From assembly GCA_002453475.1 (NCBI GenBank), contig DKGY01000116.1, positions 116,284 through 123,904 of the forward strand: DNA of 7,621 bases, in the 5' to 3' direction. The first letter of the stretch is position 1, and each line of letters opens with the position of its first letter. This DNA comes from Clostridium sp. UBA6758. GTDB lineage: Bacteria > Bacillota > Clostridia > Clostridiales > Clostridiaceae. Positions 1-5,780 of the stretch are shown one piece after another. Position numbers and translations under genes: made by a program. The notes beneath the pieces are model-generated. The model ran no database searches, was not told where the DNA came from, and saw nothing but the letters and a program-made list of their open reading frames with translations.

Positions 1-1
1 C

Positions 2-1240
2 ACTGCTAATTTCAATGTTATTCTTTAAAATATCTATTTCGCTAGTTTTAGAATTAATATTATTATAATACTTAAATTTTACTTCCTCTAATTCCTTCAG
101 CTTGTTATTATCACTAGTTACACTATTTAATACATTAGTTAACTCCACTTCTTTTTCTTCTATTTTATTATTTATGTCTAGTTCTTCCTCTTTTAAGGCA
201 GCTATGCTCTTTCTTTGATTTTCGATTTTTAGATGCGCCTCTTCAAGATACTGATTTTTTTGTAGTATTTCGCTATTTAATCTATTTATAGTTTCTTCCA
301 AATGTAATATTTTCTCTTCAAAGAGTTTAACTTCTCCAAGTACTCCTTGATGTTTATTTTGACTTTCATAATAAATCTTTTTCTTCTCTTCTAAAATATT
401 ATTTAAAGTCTCTAACTCTTCATTTCTCTTTTCAGAAGCTAGCTTTAATTCATGTTTTTCTTTCTGCAAGGTGTCTATATTTGCAGTTACCCCATTTATG
501 ATATTGTTATATCTATCTATGTTATTCTTAGTTTTCTCCAAAAAATCTATGATTATATTAACTTCCTTTACTTTTATCTCTTCAGAAGCCTCTAAGAATA
601 TCTTAGCTTTTTCACAATCTTCTTCTAAGGATGGAAGCCTTTCTTCGTAGGTAGAAATAATATCATTTATTCTAATAAGATTTTGCTCTGTATTATCAAG
701 TTTTTTCTCAGCCTCTTCTTTTCTTGTTTTATATTTTACTATACCGGCTGCCTCTTCTAATAGCTTTCTTCTATCCTCTGACTTTGCACTTAAGATTGCA
801 TCAATTTTACCTTGTCCTATTAAGGAATATCCTTCCTTACCTATTCCTGTATCCATAAATAAAGCTTGTACATCTTTTAACCTACATACAGTATTATTTA
901 TTAAATATTCACTTTCTCCTGATCTATACAATCTTCTTGATACGGTTACCTGGGAATAGGCTATATCTAAATCAGAATCGCTATTATCTAAAGTAAGGGA
1001 AACTTGAGCAAGACCTACAGGTTTTCTGTATTGAGTACCTGCAAAGATTACATCTTCCATTTTGTCTCCCCTAAGATTCCTAATGCTTTGTTCACCCAGA
1101 ACCCACCTTACAGCATCTGAGATATTACTTTTTCCACTTCCATTGGGACCTACAACTACAGTTACTCCTTGCTTGAATGTAAGCTCCGTCTTATCTGCAA
1201 AGGATTTGAATCCTCTTATTTCGATAGATTTTAAGAACAT
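2..1240 (-). CDS. smc: Chromosome segregation protein SMC, N-terminal part (runs off left edge)
   Basis: SMC is the ATPase subunit of the SMC-ScpAB condensin, which compacts and segregates the chromosome. I translated 413 codons with no stop. The start MFLKSIEIRGFKSFADKT is typical of bacterial SMC. The Walker A loop GPNGSGKSN is at residues 31-39, followed by DAVRWVLGEQS. The Q-loop glutamine is about residue 143 (GYSLIGQGKI). From about residue 165 the chain is rich in K, E, L and I with heptad character, which is the first long coiled-coil arm. The family is near 1190 residues, so the hinge, second arm, signature motif and Walker B lie outside the window. The start is supported by AGGAG nine bases before the ATG. 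That ribosome site overlaps the stop codon of the 35-residue frame upstream, suggesting translational coupling. The missing 3' part is a window edge, not a break. Confidence 0.97.
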   Translation of the reverse strand, partial: MFLKSIEIRGFKSFADKTELTFKQGVTVVVGPNGSGKSNISDAVRWVLGEQSIRNLRGDKMEDVIFAGTQYRKPVGLAQVSLTLDNSDSDLDIAYSQVTVSRRLYRSGESEYLINNTVCRLKDVQALFMDTGIGKEGYSLIGQGKIDAILSAKSEDRRKLLEEAAGIVKYKTRKEEAEKKLDNTEQNLIRINDIISTYEERLPSLEEDCEKAKIFLEASEEIKVKEVNIIIDFLEKTKNNIDRYNNIINGVTANIDTLQKEKHELKLASEKRNEELETLNNILEEKKKIYYESQNKHQGVLGEVKLFEEKILHLEETINRLNSEILQKNQYLEEAHLKIENQRKSIAALKEEELDINNKIEEKEVELTNVLNSVTSDNNKLKELEEVKFKYYNNINSKTSEIDILKNNIEISS

Positions 1241-1252
1241 CTATTCACACTC

Positions 1253-1360
1253 CTAAGCCCCTAAAATAATAGGTAAAATAAGTACTGCAGCCATAGCAAT
1301 GCATATACAAGTAGTTATTATTTTTATATACTTTTCTCTTTTCTTCTTAGTAATCCTCAT
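1253..1360 (-). CDS. Small single-span membrane peptide (35 aa), unknown function
   Basis: This short frame has clear coding signs. It has an ATG start, AGGAG eight bases upstream (1370-1374), and a TAG stop that forms part of the smc ribosome binding site. The peptide starts MRITKKKREKYIK, with seven basic residues among the first 13. A hydrophobic stretch from about residue 14 to 33 follows (IITTCICIAMAAVLILPIIL) and it ends in GA. This predicts one membrane helix with the basic N-terminus inside the cell by the positive-inside rule. There is no signal-peptidase site or known domain that I recognise. It resembles in size and layout the tiny one-helix proteins of Firmicutes filed under domains of unknown function, but I cannot assign a family. 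Tight coupling to smc suggests co-expression. Any role in SMC or FtsY biology is a guess. It could also be mainly a coupling device that sets smc translation. Confidence 0.72.
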   Translation of the reverse strand: MRITKKKREKYIKIITTCICIAMAAVLILPIILGA

Positions 1361-1402
1361 AAAACTCACTCCTAACTTTAATTTAATATCTTTATCTTAA
1401 AT

Positions 1403-1434
1403 AAAGTATCCTCTTAGTTATGATAGGATACTTT
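1403..1434 (-). terminator. Probable intrinsic terminator after the radical SAM gene
   Basis: A perfect 10-bp inverted repeat (AAAGTATCCT at 1403-1412, AGGATACTTT at 1425-1434) encloses a 12-nt loop. An extra T-A pair at 1402/1435 extends it. On the minus strand the hairpin is followed by TTATTTAAG, a short and interrupted U tract. It therefore probably ends the rnc-radical SAM transcript only in part. No convincing promoter is visible between it and the small peptide gene, so read-through may be what supplies smc. Confidence 0.55.
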
Positions 1435-1472
1435 AAAATATATATTTACTTCAACCTATATAATAAAAGATT

Positions 1473-2558
1473 TTATTGAAATTTAAGTTTTAAATAATCC
1501 TTTTGATTAATTATATCTAACTTTGTACCATTATAAAACCCTATGGAAGACTTTTCTATATTTCTTTCTTGAATTACAGATATTTCTCTACAATTTAATT
1601 TTTTTAAAAGCAAATTAAAATATTGCTTTTTATTAGAATAAAGCTTAGATATATCTTTAGGATTTATATATATTTTGTATTCATCGATTTTTTTATCTTT
1701 ACAATAGTCATAAATTATGTCGCAGTATACACTACTCTCCATGAGTTCTCTAAAAGCAGGATGAAAAGGTCCATCTATCACATCTCCATCAGCACTAATC
1801 TCTTCTGTAGGTTGAAGACCTATTCGGATAACCTTTATATCATTACTCTCCATCATTCCGTAAACTATCTTACTTATATCTATAGCTTCCTCTAAAGTAT
1901 ATGGCTTATATTTGCCTTCCTTTAAGAGTTTTTCCATAGGTGTTGACTTAATAACTAAGGATGGATATATTCTACAGATATCTGGACTCATAGAAATACT
2001 TTTTCTAGTAGTTTCAATATCCTTCTCTCTGGTATCACCTGGAAGTCCTAGCATTATTTGATGTCCTAAGGTAAATCCATATTCTTTTATTAACTTTGAT
2101 GCCTTCTCCACATCTTCTGCACTATGACCTCTTCCTGACTTATGTAAAACTTCTTCATCTAATGATTGAACTCCTAATTCTATAATATCTACATGGAAAC
2201 TTTTAAGATGTTCTAAAATCTCTTGATCTATATAATCTGGTCTTGTAGATAATCTTATAAATTTAACCTTTCCTATTTTTTTATAGTATTGAGCTACCGA
2301 TAATAATTCTCTTTGGATACACATATTAATTCCAGTAAAAGTACCACCGAAAAATGACACCTCAATTATAGCATCACTACTATCTATAGTTTCTAAGTAA
2401 TCCTCTATGATTTTTTTCACATAATTTCCATCTACATTTCCTGTGCTACCAGCTACCCCTGCGTCTCCAGTAATACTATCCTGATTACAAAACACACAAG
2501 TATGAGGACACCCTATATGAGGAACAAATATAGGTATTATATAATGATTTTTACTCAC
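1473..2558 (-). CDS. Radical SAM protein of the Elp3-like family, no acetyltransferase domain
   Basis: Predicted cytosolic [4Fe-4S] radical SAM enzyme of 361 residues. The cluster motif C-x3-C-x2-C is at residues 17, 21 and 24 (GCPHTCVFCNQ). The SAM-binding GGTF is at 71-74, with further family motifs IELGVQS (126-132) and QIMLGLPGDT (167-176). These match the Elp3-type radical SAM core, which in archaea and eukaryotes modifies wobble uridine of tRNA together with a C-terminal acetyltransferase. At 361 residues this protein lacks that acetyltransferase, and its C-terminal part (about 270-361) has no motif I know. Its substrate is unknown to me. It starts with GTG, overlaps the end of rnc by 8 nt, and takes its ribosome site (GAGGGGGGA) from inside rnc, so the two are surely cotranscribed. 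Residues about 32-44 (DAGVAGSTGNVDG) look like a small loop insertion. Annotation as coproporphyrinogen oxidase would be wrong. Confidence 0.9.
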   Translation of the reverse strand: MSKNHYIIPIFVPHIGCPHTCVFCNQDSITGDAGVAGSTGNVDGNYVKKIIEDYLETIDSSDAIIEVSFFGGTFTGINMCIQRELLSVAQYYKKIGKVKFIRLSTRPDYIDQEILEHLKSFHVDIIELGVQSLDEEVLHKSGRGHSAEDVEKASKLIKEYGFTLGHQIMLGLPGDTREKDIETTRKSISMSPDICRIYPSLVIKSTPMEKLLKEGKYKPYTLEEAIDISKIVYGMMESNDIKVIRIGLQPTEEISADGDVIDGPFHPAFRELMESSVYCDIIYDYCKDKKIDEYKIYINPKDISKLYSNKKQYFNLLLKKLNCREISVIQERNIEKSSIGFYNGTKLDIINQKDYLKLKFQ

Positions 2559-3249
2559 TAATATCCCCCCTCTTAATTAGAACCTCCCTAGCTGCCATTT
2601 GCTCAGCTTCTTTCTTACTATATCCTGAGCCATTTCCCTCAGCTTCTCCATTAATTAATACTTTCACAAAAAATTCTCTTCTGTGAGGTGGTCCTTCAAA
2701 GTTAATAAGAGTATAAGAAATATCTACATCTCCATTTTTTTGTAATGTTTCTTGAAGCTTGGTTTTGTAGTCTAAAATTATTTCATTTTTAACTGCTTTA
2801 ATAATAATTGAATTAAAATTATTAAGAACAAACTCCTTAGCTACTAAAAGTCCTTGATCTAAGTACACTGAAGCAATAATAGCTTCTACAGCATCAGCTA
2901 AAATTGATACTCTAGTTCTACCACCAGTTAACTCTTCTCCCTTGCTCATATATATGTATTTTCCTAATTTCCACTTCTTAGCTATTTCAAATAAAGAATT
3001 TTCACATACAATTAAGGCTCTTACCTTAGTAAGGTACCCTTCCGTTTCATCTTTGTGATTGGTAAACAAATATTCAGATATAATTAATTCTAAAACTGTG
3101 TCTCCTAAAAATTCTAAGCGTTCATTAAAAGCTGTATTTCTCTCATTGGCATAAGAACTATGAGTTATGGCTGTCTGTAATAAATTTAAATCTTTAAAAT
3201 CAATTCCTAATTTATTTTTTAATTCAAATGTGTTTTTTAATATTTTCAT
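2551..3249 (-). CDS. rnc: Ribonuclease III
   Basis: Double-strand-specific endoribonuclease that processes the rRNA precursor and structured mRNAs. It acts as a homodimer with Mg2+. The 232 residues are the normal length. The catalytic domain carries the signature NERLEFLGD at 42-50, giving metal ligands E46 and D50. The second acidic pair is D119 and E122 in LADAVEA. Residues about 160-230 form the double-stranded RNA-binding domain (DYKTKLQETLQK to KKEAEQMAAREVLIKRG). The ATG is preceded by AGAGGT at a normal distance. A candidate promoter lies at 3286-3315, separated from acpP by a terminator. The final codons contain a run of six G that also serves as the ribosome site of the overlapping radical SAM gene. 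Linkage to acpP upstream and smc downstream matches the gene order of Firmicutes such as Bacillus. Confidence 0.97.
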   Translation of the reverse strand: MKILKNTFELKNKLGIDFKDLNLLQTAITHSSYANERNTAFNERLEFLGDTVLELIISEYLFTNHKDETEGYLTKVRALIVCENSLFEIAKKWKLGKYIYMSKGEELTGGRTRVSILADAVEAIIASVYLDQGLLVAKEFVLNNFNSIIIKAVKNEIILDYKTKLQETLQKNGDVDISYTLINFEGPPHRREFFVKVLINGEAEGNGSGYSKKEAEQMAAREVLIKRGDISE

Positions 3250-3285
3250 CTTTTTACCTCTTTCACCAAGGTTTATTCTTCAATT

Positions 3286-3315
3286 TATCTAAATAATGTA
3301 CTAACTTTATATCAA
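3286..3315 (-). promoter_or_regulatory. Candidate sigma-A promoter for rnc
   Basis: On the minus strand TTGATA (3310-3315) is separated by 18 bases from TAGATA (3286-3291), which lies 37 bases before the rnc start codon. The -35 box lies within a loose 25-base inverted repeat with arms TACTAA and TTAGTA (3301-3325). Both hexamers deviate from consensus, and in such AT-rich DNA similar matches arise by chance. Confidence 0.4.
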
Positions 3316-3350
3316 TCTTAGTATTCAAGTAAATAAATTCAAGAATAAAT

Positions 3351-3383
3351 CTAAAAATAAGGTTCCGCATTTCTACGGAACCT
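3351..3383 (-). terminator. Intrinsic terminator of acpP
   Basis: On the minus strand AGGTTCCG pairs perfectly with CGGAACCT around an 8-nt loop (TAGAAATG). The hairpin starts seven bases after the acpP stop codon and is followed by TATTTTTAG. The GC-rich stem stands out against the surrounding AT-rich DNA, so this is a confident rho-independent terminator. It separates acpP from rnc. Confidence 0.88.
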
Positions 3384-3390
3384 GCTGATA

Positions 3391-3621
3391 TTATTCTTCT
3401 ACTCGTGCTTTTATGTAGTCAACTACATCTCCCACGACAGTTATTTTTTCTGCATCTTCATCAGGGATTTCCATGTCAAATTCCTCTTCAAGGGCCATAA
3501 TTAATTCAACTAAGTCCAATGAGTCTGCTCCTAAATCATCAACAAATCCAGAGTCCATAGTTATATCATTTTCATCTATGCTTAGTTGCTCCGCGATTTT
3601 TGCTCTTATTTTTTCAAACAT
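3391..3621 (-). CDS. acpP: Acyl carrier protein
   Basis: Small acidic cytosolic protein of 76 residues that carries growing acyl chains on a 4'-phosphopantetheine arm in type II fatty acid synthesis. The attachment serine is S34 in [19 protein letters not shown], and the following helix and IPDEDAEKI loop are standard. The length is exactly that expected. A perfect AGGAGG lies eight bases before the ATG, in line with the high expression of this protein. It has its own probable promoter (3662-3690) and a strong terminator, so it can be made as a monocistronic message. PlsX, encoded just upstream, uses acyl-ACP as substrate, which fits the pairing. Confidence 0.98.
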   Translation of the reverse strand: MFEKIRAKIAEQLSIDENDITMDSGFVDDLGADSLDLVELIMALEEEFDMEIPDEDAEKITVVGDVVDYIKARVEE

Positions 3622-3661
3622 TTTATTTACCTCCTAAAAATTCAATATAATATCACTATTT

Positions 3662-3690
3662 AATATAATAGCATATTGGATAATAATCAA
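3662..3690 (-). promoter_or_regulatory. Probable sigma-A promoter for acpP
   Basis: On the minus strand TTGATT (3685-3690) and TATATT (3662-3667) are 17 bases apart and lie about 40 bases before the acpP start codon. Directly upstream are two perfect AT-only palindromes (3696-3707 and 3709-3722). The second contains TATAAT and could be the -10 box of another start, but it has no good -35 box. Confidence 0.5.
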
Positions 3691-3759
3691 CTATTTATTT
3701 ATAAATACTATATTATAATATACTAAACCTATGAAATTTTATTCACTTATTTTAAAATT

Positions 3760-4752
3760 TTATTTTTCTTCTTTAAAAGCATCTTTAACTTTATCTAGTA
3801 CTTTTGTATCATAATAGGTTTTAGAAAGCTTAATCGCATTTTTTAAAGCCTTGGAATCGGAACTTCCATGAGCTTTTATACAAATACCATCAACTCCTAA
3901 AAATGCAGCTCCACCATATTCCTTATAATCATAGTGCTTTTTAAATTTCTTAAATACAGGCTTTAGTAATAGTCCACCTATTTTTGTTGTTGTAGAACTC
4001 ACTATTTCATTTTTAAGCTCACTAAATATGGTTTCTGCAACACCTTCATACATCTTTAATACGGTATTGCCTACAAAACCGTCGCATACAAGGACATTTA
4101 CTTCTCCTTTAGGAATTTCTCTTGGCTCTACATTTCCTATAAAGTTAATATTCTCTTGTTTTAAAAGTTGGTAAGCTTCCTTTGTTAATTCATTTCCCTT
4201 TTCTTCCTCTGATCCTATATTTATAAGGCCTACACTAGGATTTGTAACAGTTAATACATTTTCAAAGTATACCTTACCCATTTGAGCAAATTGAGTTAAA
4301 TAATGAGGTTTACAATCTGCATTAGCTCCTACATCTATTATCATAAATGGACCATTTTTACCCGGCATAACCGGAGCTAGCGCTGGTCTGCTTATACCTT
4401 TAATTCTCTTTACAATAAGAGTACAACCTGCTAAGAAGGCTCCTGTACTTCCAGCAGATACAATTGCATCAGCTTCCTTATTTTTAACTAATTCCAAAGC
4501 TTTCACAAGAGATGAATCTTTTTTAGTCTTTAGCGCTTTTACTGGGGCTTCATTAGTTGAAATAACTTCTGTAGTATTTAAAATAGTTATTCTTTCCTTA
4601 TTATATTCATATTTTTCTAACTCTTTTTTTATAAGCTCTTCTTGACCTGTTATTATTATATGTATATCATATTCTTTTTGTGCAAGGACACAGCCTTCTA
4701 CTATAGCTTCAGGTGAATTATCTCCACCCATTCCATCAACTACAACTTTCAT
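3760..4752 (-). CDS. plsX: Phosphate acyltransferase PlsX
   Basis: PlsX converts acyl-ACP and phosphate to acyl phosphate, the donor used by PlsY to start phospholipid synthesis. It is a peripheral membrane enzyme. The 330 residues start [17 protein letters not shown], the family's usual beginning. Other conserved segments are SAGSTGA (99-105), [10 protein letters not shown] (140-149), VCDGFVGN (222-229) and the C-terminal [12 protein letters not shown] (278-289). An ATG five codons upstream (4767) is in frame but lacks a ribosome site. The AGGGGG at 4758-4763 sits five bases before the ATG at 4752, so I chose that start. It lies between rpmF and acpP without fapR or fab genes in the window. 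It has its own likely promoter (4788-4816) and a terminator upstream, so it appears to be transcribed separately. No good terminator follows it, so read-through into acpP is possible. Confidence 0.96.
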   Translation of the reverse strand: MKVVVDGMGGDNSPEAIVEGCVLAQKEYDIHIIITGQEELIKKELEKYEYNKERITILNTTEVISTNEAPVKALKTKKDSSLVKALELVKNKEADAIVSAGSTGAFLAGCTLIVKRIKGISRPALAPVMPGKNGPFMIIDVGANADCKPHYLTQFAQMGKVYFENVLTVTNPSVGLINIGSEEEKGNELTKEAYQLLKQENINFIGNVEPREIPKGEVNVLVCDGFVGNTVLKMYEGVAETIFSELKNEIVSSTTTKIGGLLLKPVFKKFKKHYDYKEYGGAAFLGVDGICIKAHGSSDSKALKNAIKLSKTYYDTKVLDKVKDAFKEEK

Positions 4753-4787
4753 AGTAACCCCCTTCATGATTTTAAATATTTAAATAC

Positions 4788-4816
4788 ATTATATATTTTT
4801 TTCATTAAAATTTCCA
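4788..4816 (-). promoter_or_regulatory. Probable sigma-A promoter for plsX, with palindrome at the start site
   Basis: On the minus strand a perfect TATAAT (4788-4793) lies 17 bases after TGGAAA (4811-4816, four of six matches to TTGACA). It is just downstream of the rpmF terminator. Beginning four bases after the -10 box is a perfect 14-bp palindrome, TTTAAATATTTAAA (4771-4784). It covers the expected start of transcription and is therefore a possible operator. Confidence 0.55.
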
Positions 4817-4819
4817 CAT

Positions 4820-4852
4820 AAAAAAATAAAAAGAAAGTCTATCGACTTTCTT
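4820..4852 (-). terminator. Strong intrinsic terminator after rpmF
   Basis: On the minus strand AAGAAAGTC and GACTTTCTT form a 9-bp stem with a 4-nt loop (GATA), followed by TTTATTTTTTTATG. The stem begins one base after the rpmF stop codon. A ribosome at that stop would cover the hairpin, so termination may respond to translation of L32. Confidence 0.88.
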
Positions 4853-4853
4853 C

Positions 4854-5036
4854 CTATTCCTCAGTTGAAACAACTTCTCTATTCTTGTAGTAACCACAGT
4901 TCTTACAAACTCTGTGAGCAAGCTTCATTTCGTGGCATTGAGGACACTCTACTATTCCTGGTAAGCCAAGTTTAAAAGTTTGAGCTCTTCTTGAATCTCT
5001 TCTTGCTTTTGAAAATTTTCTAGCTGGATTTCCCAT
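4854..5036 (-). CDS. rpmF: 50S ribosomal protein L32
   Basis: Protein of the large ribosomal subunit, 60 residues. The basic N-terminus ([19 protein letters not shown]) is the clostridial form of the family start. It has a zinc ribbon with cysteines 31, 34, 44 and 47 (CPQC and CKNC), so this is the zinc-binding version rather than the cysteine-free one. The ribosome site AAGGAGG lies within the last codons of the DUF177 gene, whose TAA ends two bases before this ATG. Translation of the two is therefore probably coupled. The linkage of DUF177 and L32 is conserved across many bacteria (yceD-rpmF in E. coli, ylbN-rpmF in Bacillus). A terminator follows at once. Confidence 0.98.
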   Translation of the reverse strand: MGNPARKFSKARRDSRRAQTFKLGLPGIVECPQCHEMKLAHRVCKNCGYYKNREVVSTEE

Positions 5037-5038
5037 TA

Positions 5039-5539
5039 TTACACCTCCTTATGGTTAGAAAACATTTGTGATAGCTTTTCAAGTCTAGGGTCTACATAAA
5101 AATCAGTACAAGAACATTGTCCTAAATTTAAATCTTTCCCACAAGTCTGGCATAAGCCTTTGCAATCCTCTTTACATAACCTTTTAACAGGTAATTCAAG
5201 TAGAATACTGTTTTCAATAATTTCATAAATATCTATATTCTCAGTATTGGTTGAGATAATCTCACAATCATCAGTGTTTGATATTTCTTCCTCTATATGT
5301 ACCTTAATTTCATAAGAAAAAGCTTTTGTACATCTAGAACAATTTAATAATACTTCAGTATCTACGTCACCAATAAGTTCTATAATTTCCTTTTTGCGAC
5401 GCAAAAACCCATTAAACTTAATAGATTTGGAGTATTTTACCATTTCACTGCCATCGAAAAACTTATCTTTCTCAATTTCGATATTTATATTCTTTCTTTC
5501 ATAGTTCTTATCATTTAAATCTTTAAAGTTTATAATCAT
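5039..5539 (-). CDS. yceD: DUF177 family protein (YceD/YlbN), 23S rRNA accumulation
   Basis: Member of DUF177 (YceD), a family linked to accumulation of 23S rRNA and nearly always encoded before rpmF. Its biochemical action is not settled. The 166 residues carry CSRC (67-70) and the conserved C-terminal cysteine block with cysteines 122, 126, 130, 133, 142 and 144, a likely metal site, which includes [19 protein letters not shown]. The frame is open up to an ATG at 5617, with further ATGs at 5581 and 5560. I chose 5539 because [12 protein letters not shown] looks like the family start, while the upstream stretch is hydrophobic and unlike it. None of these starts has a good ribosome site nearby: only GAGTG before 5539 and AGGT before 5560. 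That is odd in a region where most neighbours have clear sites. The perfect site in this message is about 100 bases upstream. The end of the gene carries the ribosome site of rpmF. Confidence 0.88.
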   Translation of the reverse strand: MIINFKDLNDKNYERKNINIEIEKDKFFDGSEMVKYSKSIKFNGFLRRKKEIIELIGDVDTEVLLNCSRCTKAFSYEIKVHIEEEISNTDDCEIISTNTENIDIYEIIENSILLELPVKRLCKEDCKGLCQTCGKDLNLGQCSCTDFYVDPRLEKLSQMFSNHKEV

Positions 5540-5674
5540 AACAACACTCTGAAAAAACATAATATACCTGTTTTTTCTCATATAACTAAGACTAGTTATA
5601 TATAATGCAAAATGCATAGCTTGAGTAAAGCTCCAACTTCCCTCCTTAAGTTAAGTAAATATATCATTCAAACA
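5540..5674 (-). other. Structured 5' leader of yceD-rpmF mRNA, candidate regulatory RNA
   Basis: The region from the predicted transcription start to the DUF177 start codon holds several small perfect hairpins in a row on the minus strand. AGCTT/AAGCT flanks TACTC, ATGCA/TGCAT flanks TTT, and a 9-bp stem ATATAACTA/TAGTTATAT (5580-5601) has the loop GTCT. Upstream of these, a perfect AAGGAGG (5641-5647) lies in the loop of AACTT/AAGTT and is not placed to serve the DUF177 gene. No U tract follows the 9-bp stem, so it is not a terminator. I do not recognise a known riboswitch, T-box or ribosomal protein leader. Control through uORF translation or by a ribosomal protein is inference. Confidence 0.4.
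5592..5636 (-). CDS. Possible 14-codon leader peptide with TTG start
   Basis: A TTG codon lies four bases after the perfect AAGGAGG of the yceD-rpmF leader and opens a frame of 14 codons (ELYSSYAFCIIYN after the start) ending in TAG. The stop lies inside the left arm of the 9-bp hairpin, so ribosomes here would change leader folding. A second frame, starting with ATG at 5667 and ending at 5596 (23 codons), contains tandem AGG codons formed by the same Shine-Dalgarno sequence but has no ribosome site of its own. Either could be chance. The spacing of four is short and TTG is a weak start. Confidence 0.22.
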   Translation of the reverse strand: MELYSSYAFCIIYN

Positions 5675-5680
5675 CAAGTT

Positions 5681-5709
5681 ATTATATAAATTATACCGAT
5701 AAAAGTCAA
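5681..5709 (-). promoter_or_regulatory. Near-consensus sigma-A promoter for yceD-rpmF
   Basis: On the minus strand TTGACT (5704-5709) and TATAAT (5681-5686) are separated by exactly 17 bases. This is the best promoter in the window. It lies in the 163-base gap after ackA and predicts a start near 5674, which leaves a leader of about 135 nt before the DUF177 start codon. Confidence 0.8.
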
Positions 5710-5780
5710 GGTAATTTACACATGTATATTTTTTCCTTAAGGTTAAAAGCTATTTTTTACTCAAGCACATAACAATTTAA

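Noticed and set aside
1062..1256. 64-codon plus-strand open frame
   Set aside because: It lies antisense inside the 5' end of smc and has no recognisable protein character or ribosome site.
1623..1895. 90-codon plus-strand open frame
   Set aside because: Antisense shadow of the radical SAM gene. Its apparent hydrophobic character follows from the complement of charged AT-rich codons.
3301..3325. FapR operator upstream of rnc
   Set aside because: Half sites are in the reverse order and too far apart for the known FapR box.
3734..3760. Inverted repeat AAATTTTA/TAAAATTT at the end of plsX as a terminator
   Set aside because: The stem is only A-T pairs and on the minus strand is followed by CATAGG, not a U tract.
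4753..4767. Upstream ATG adding five residues to PlsX
   Set aside because: No ribosome site precedes it, and the real site lies within this extension just before the conserved [12 protein letters not shown] start.
5701..5780. Terminator after ackA
   Set aside because: Only the short CCTTAAGG palindrome with no loop is present, and no stable stem is followed by a U tract.
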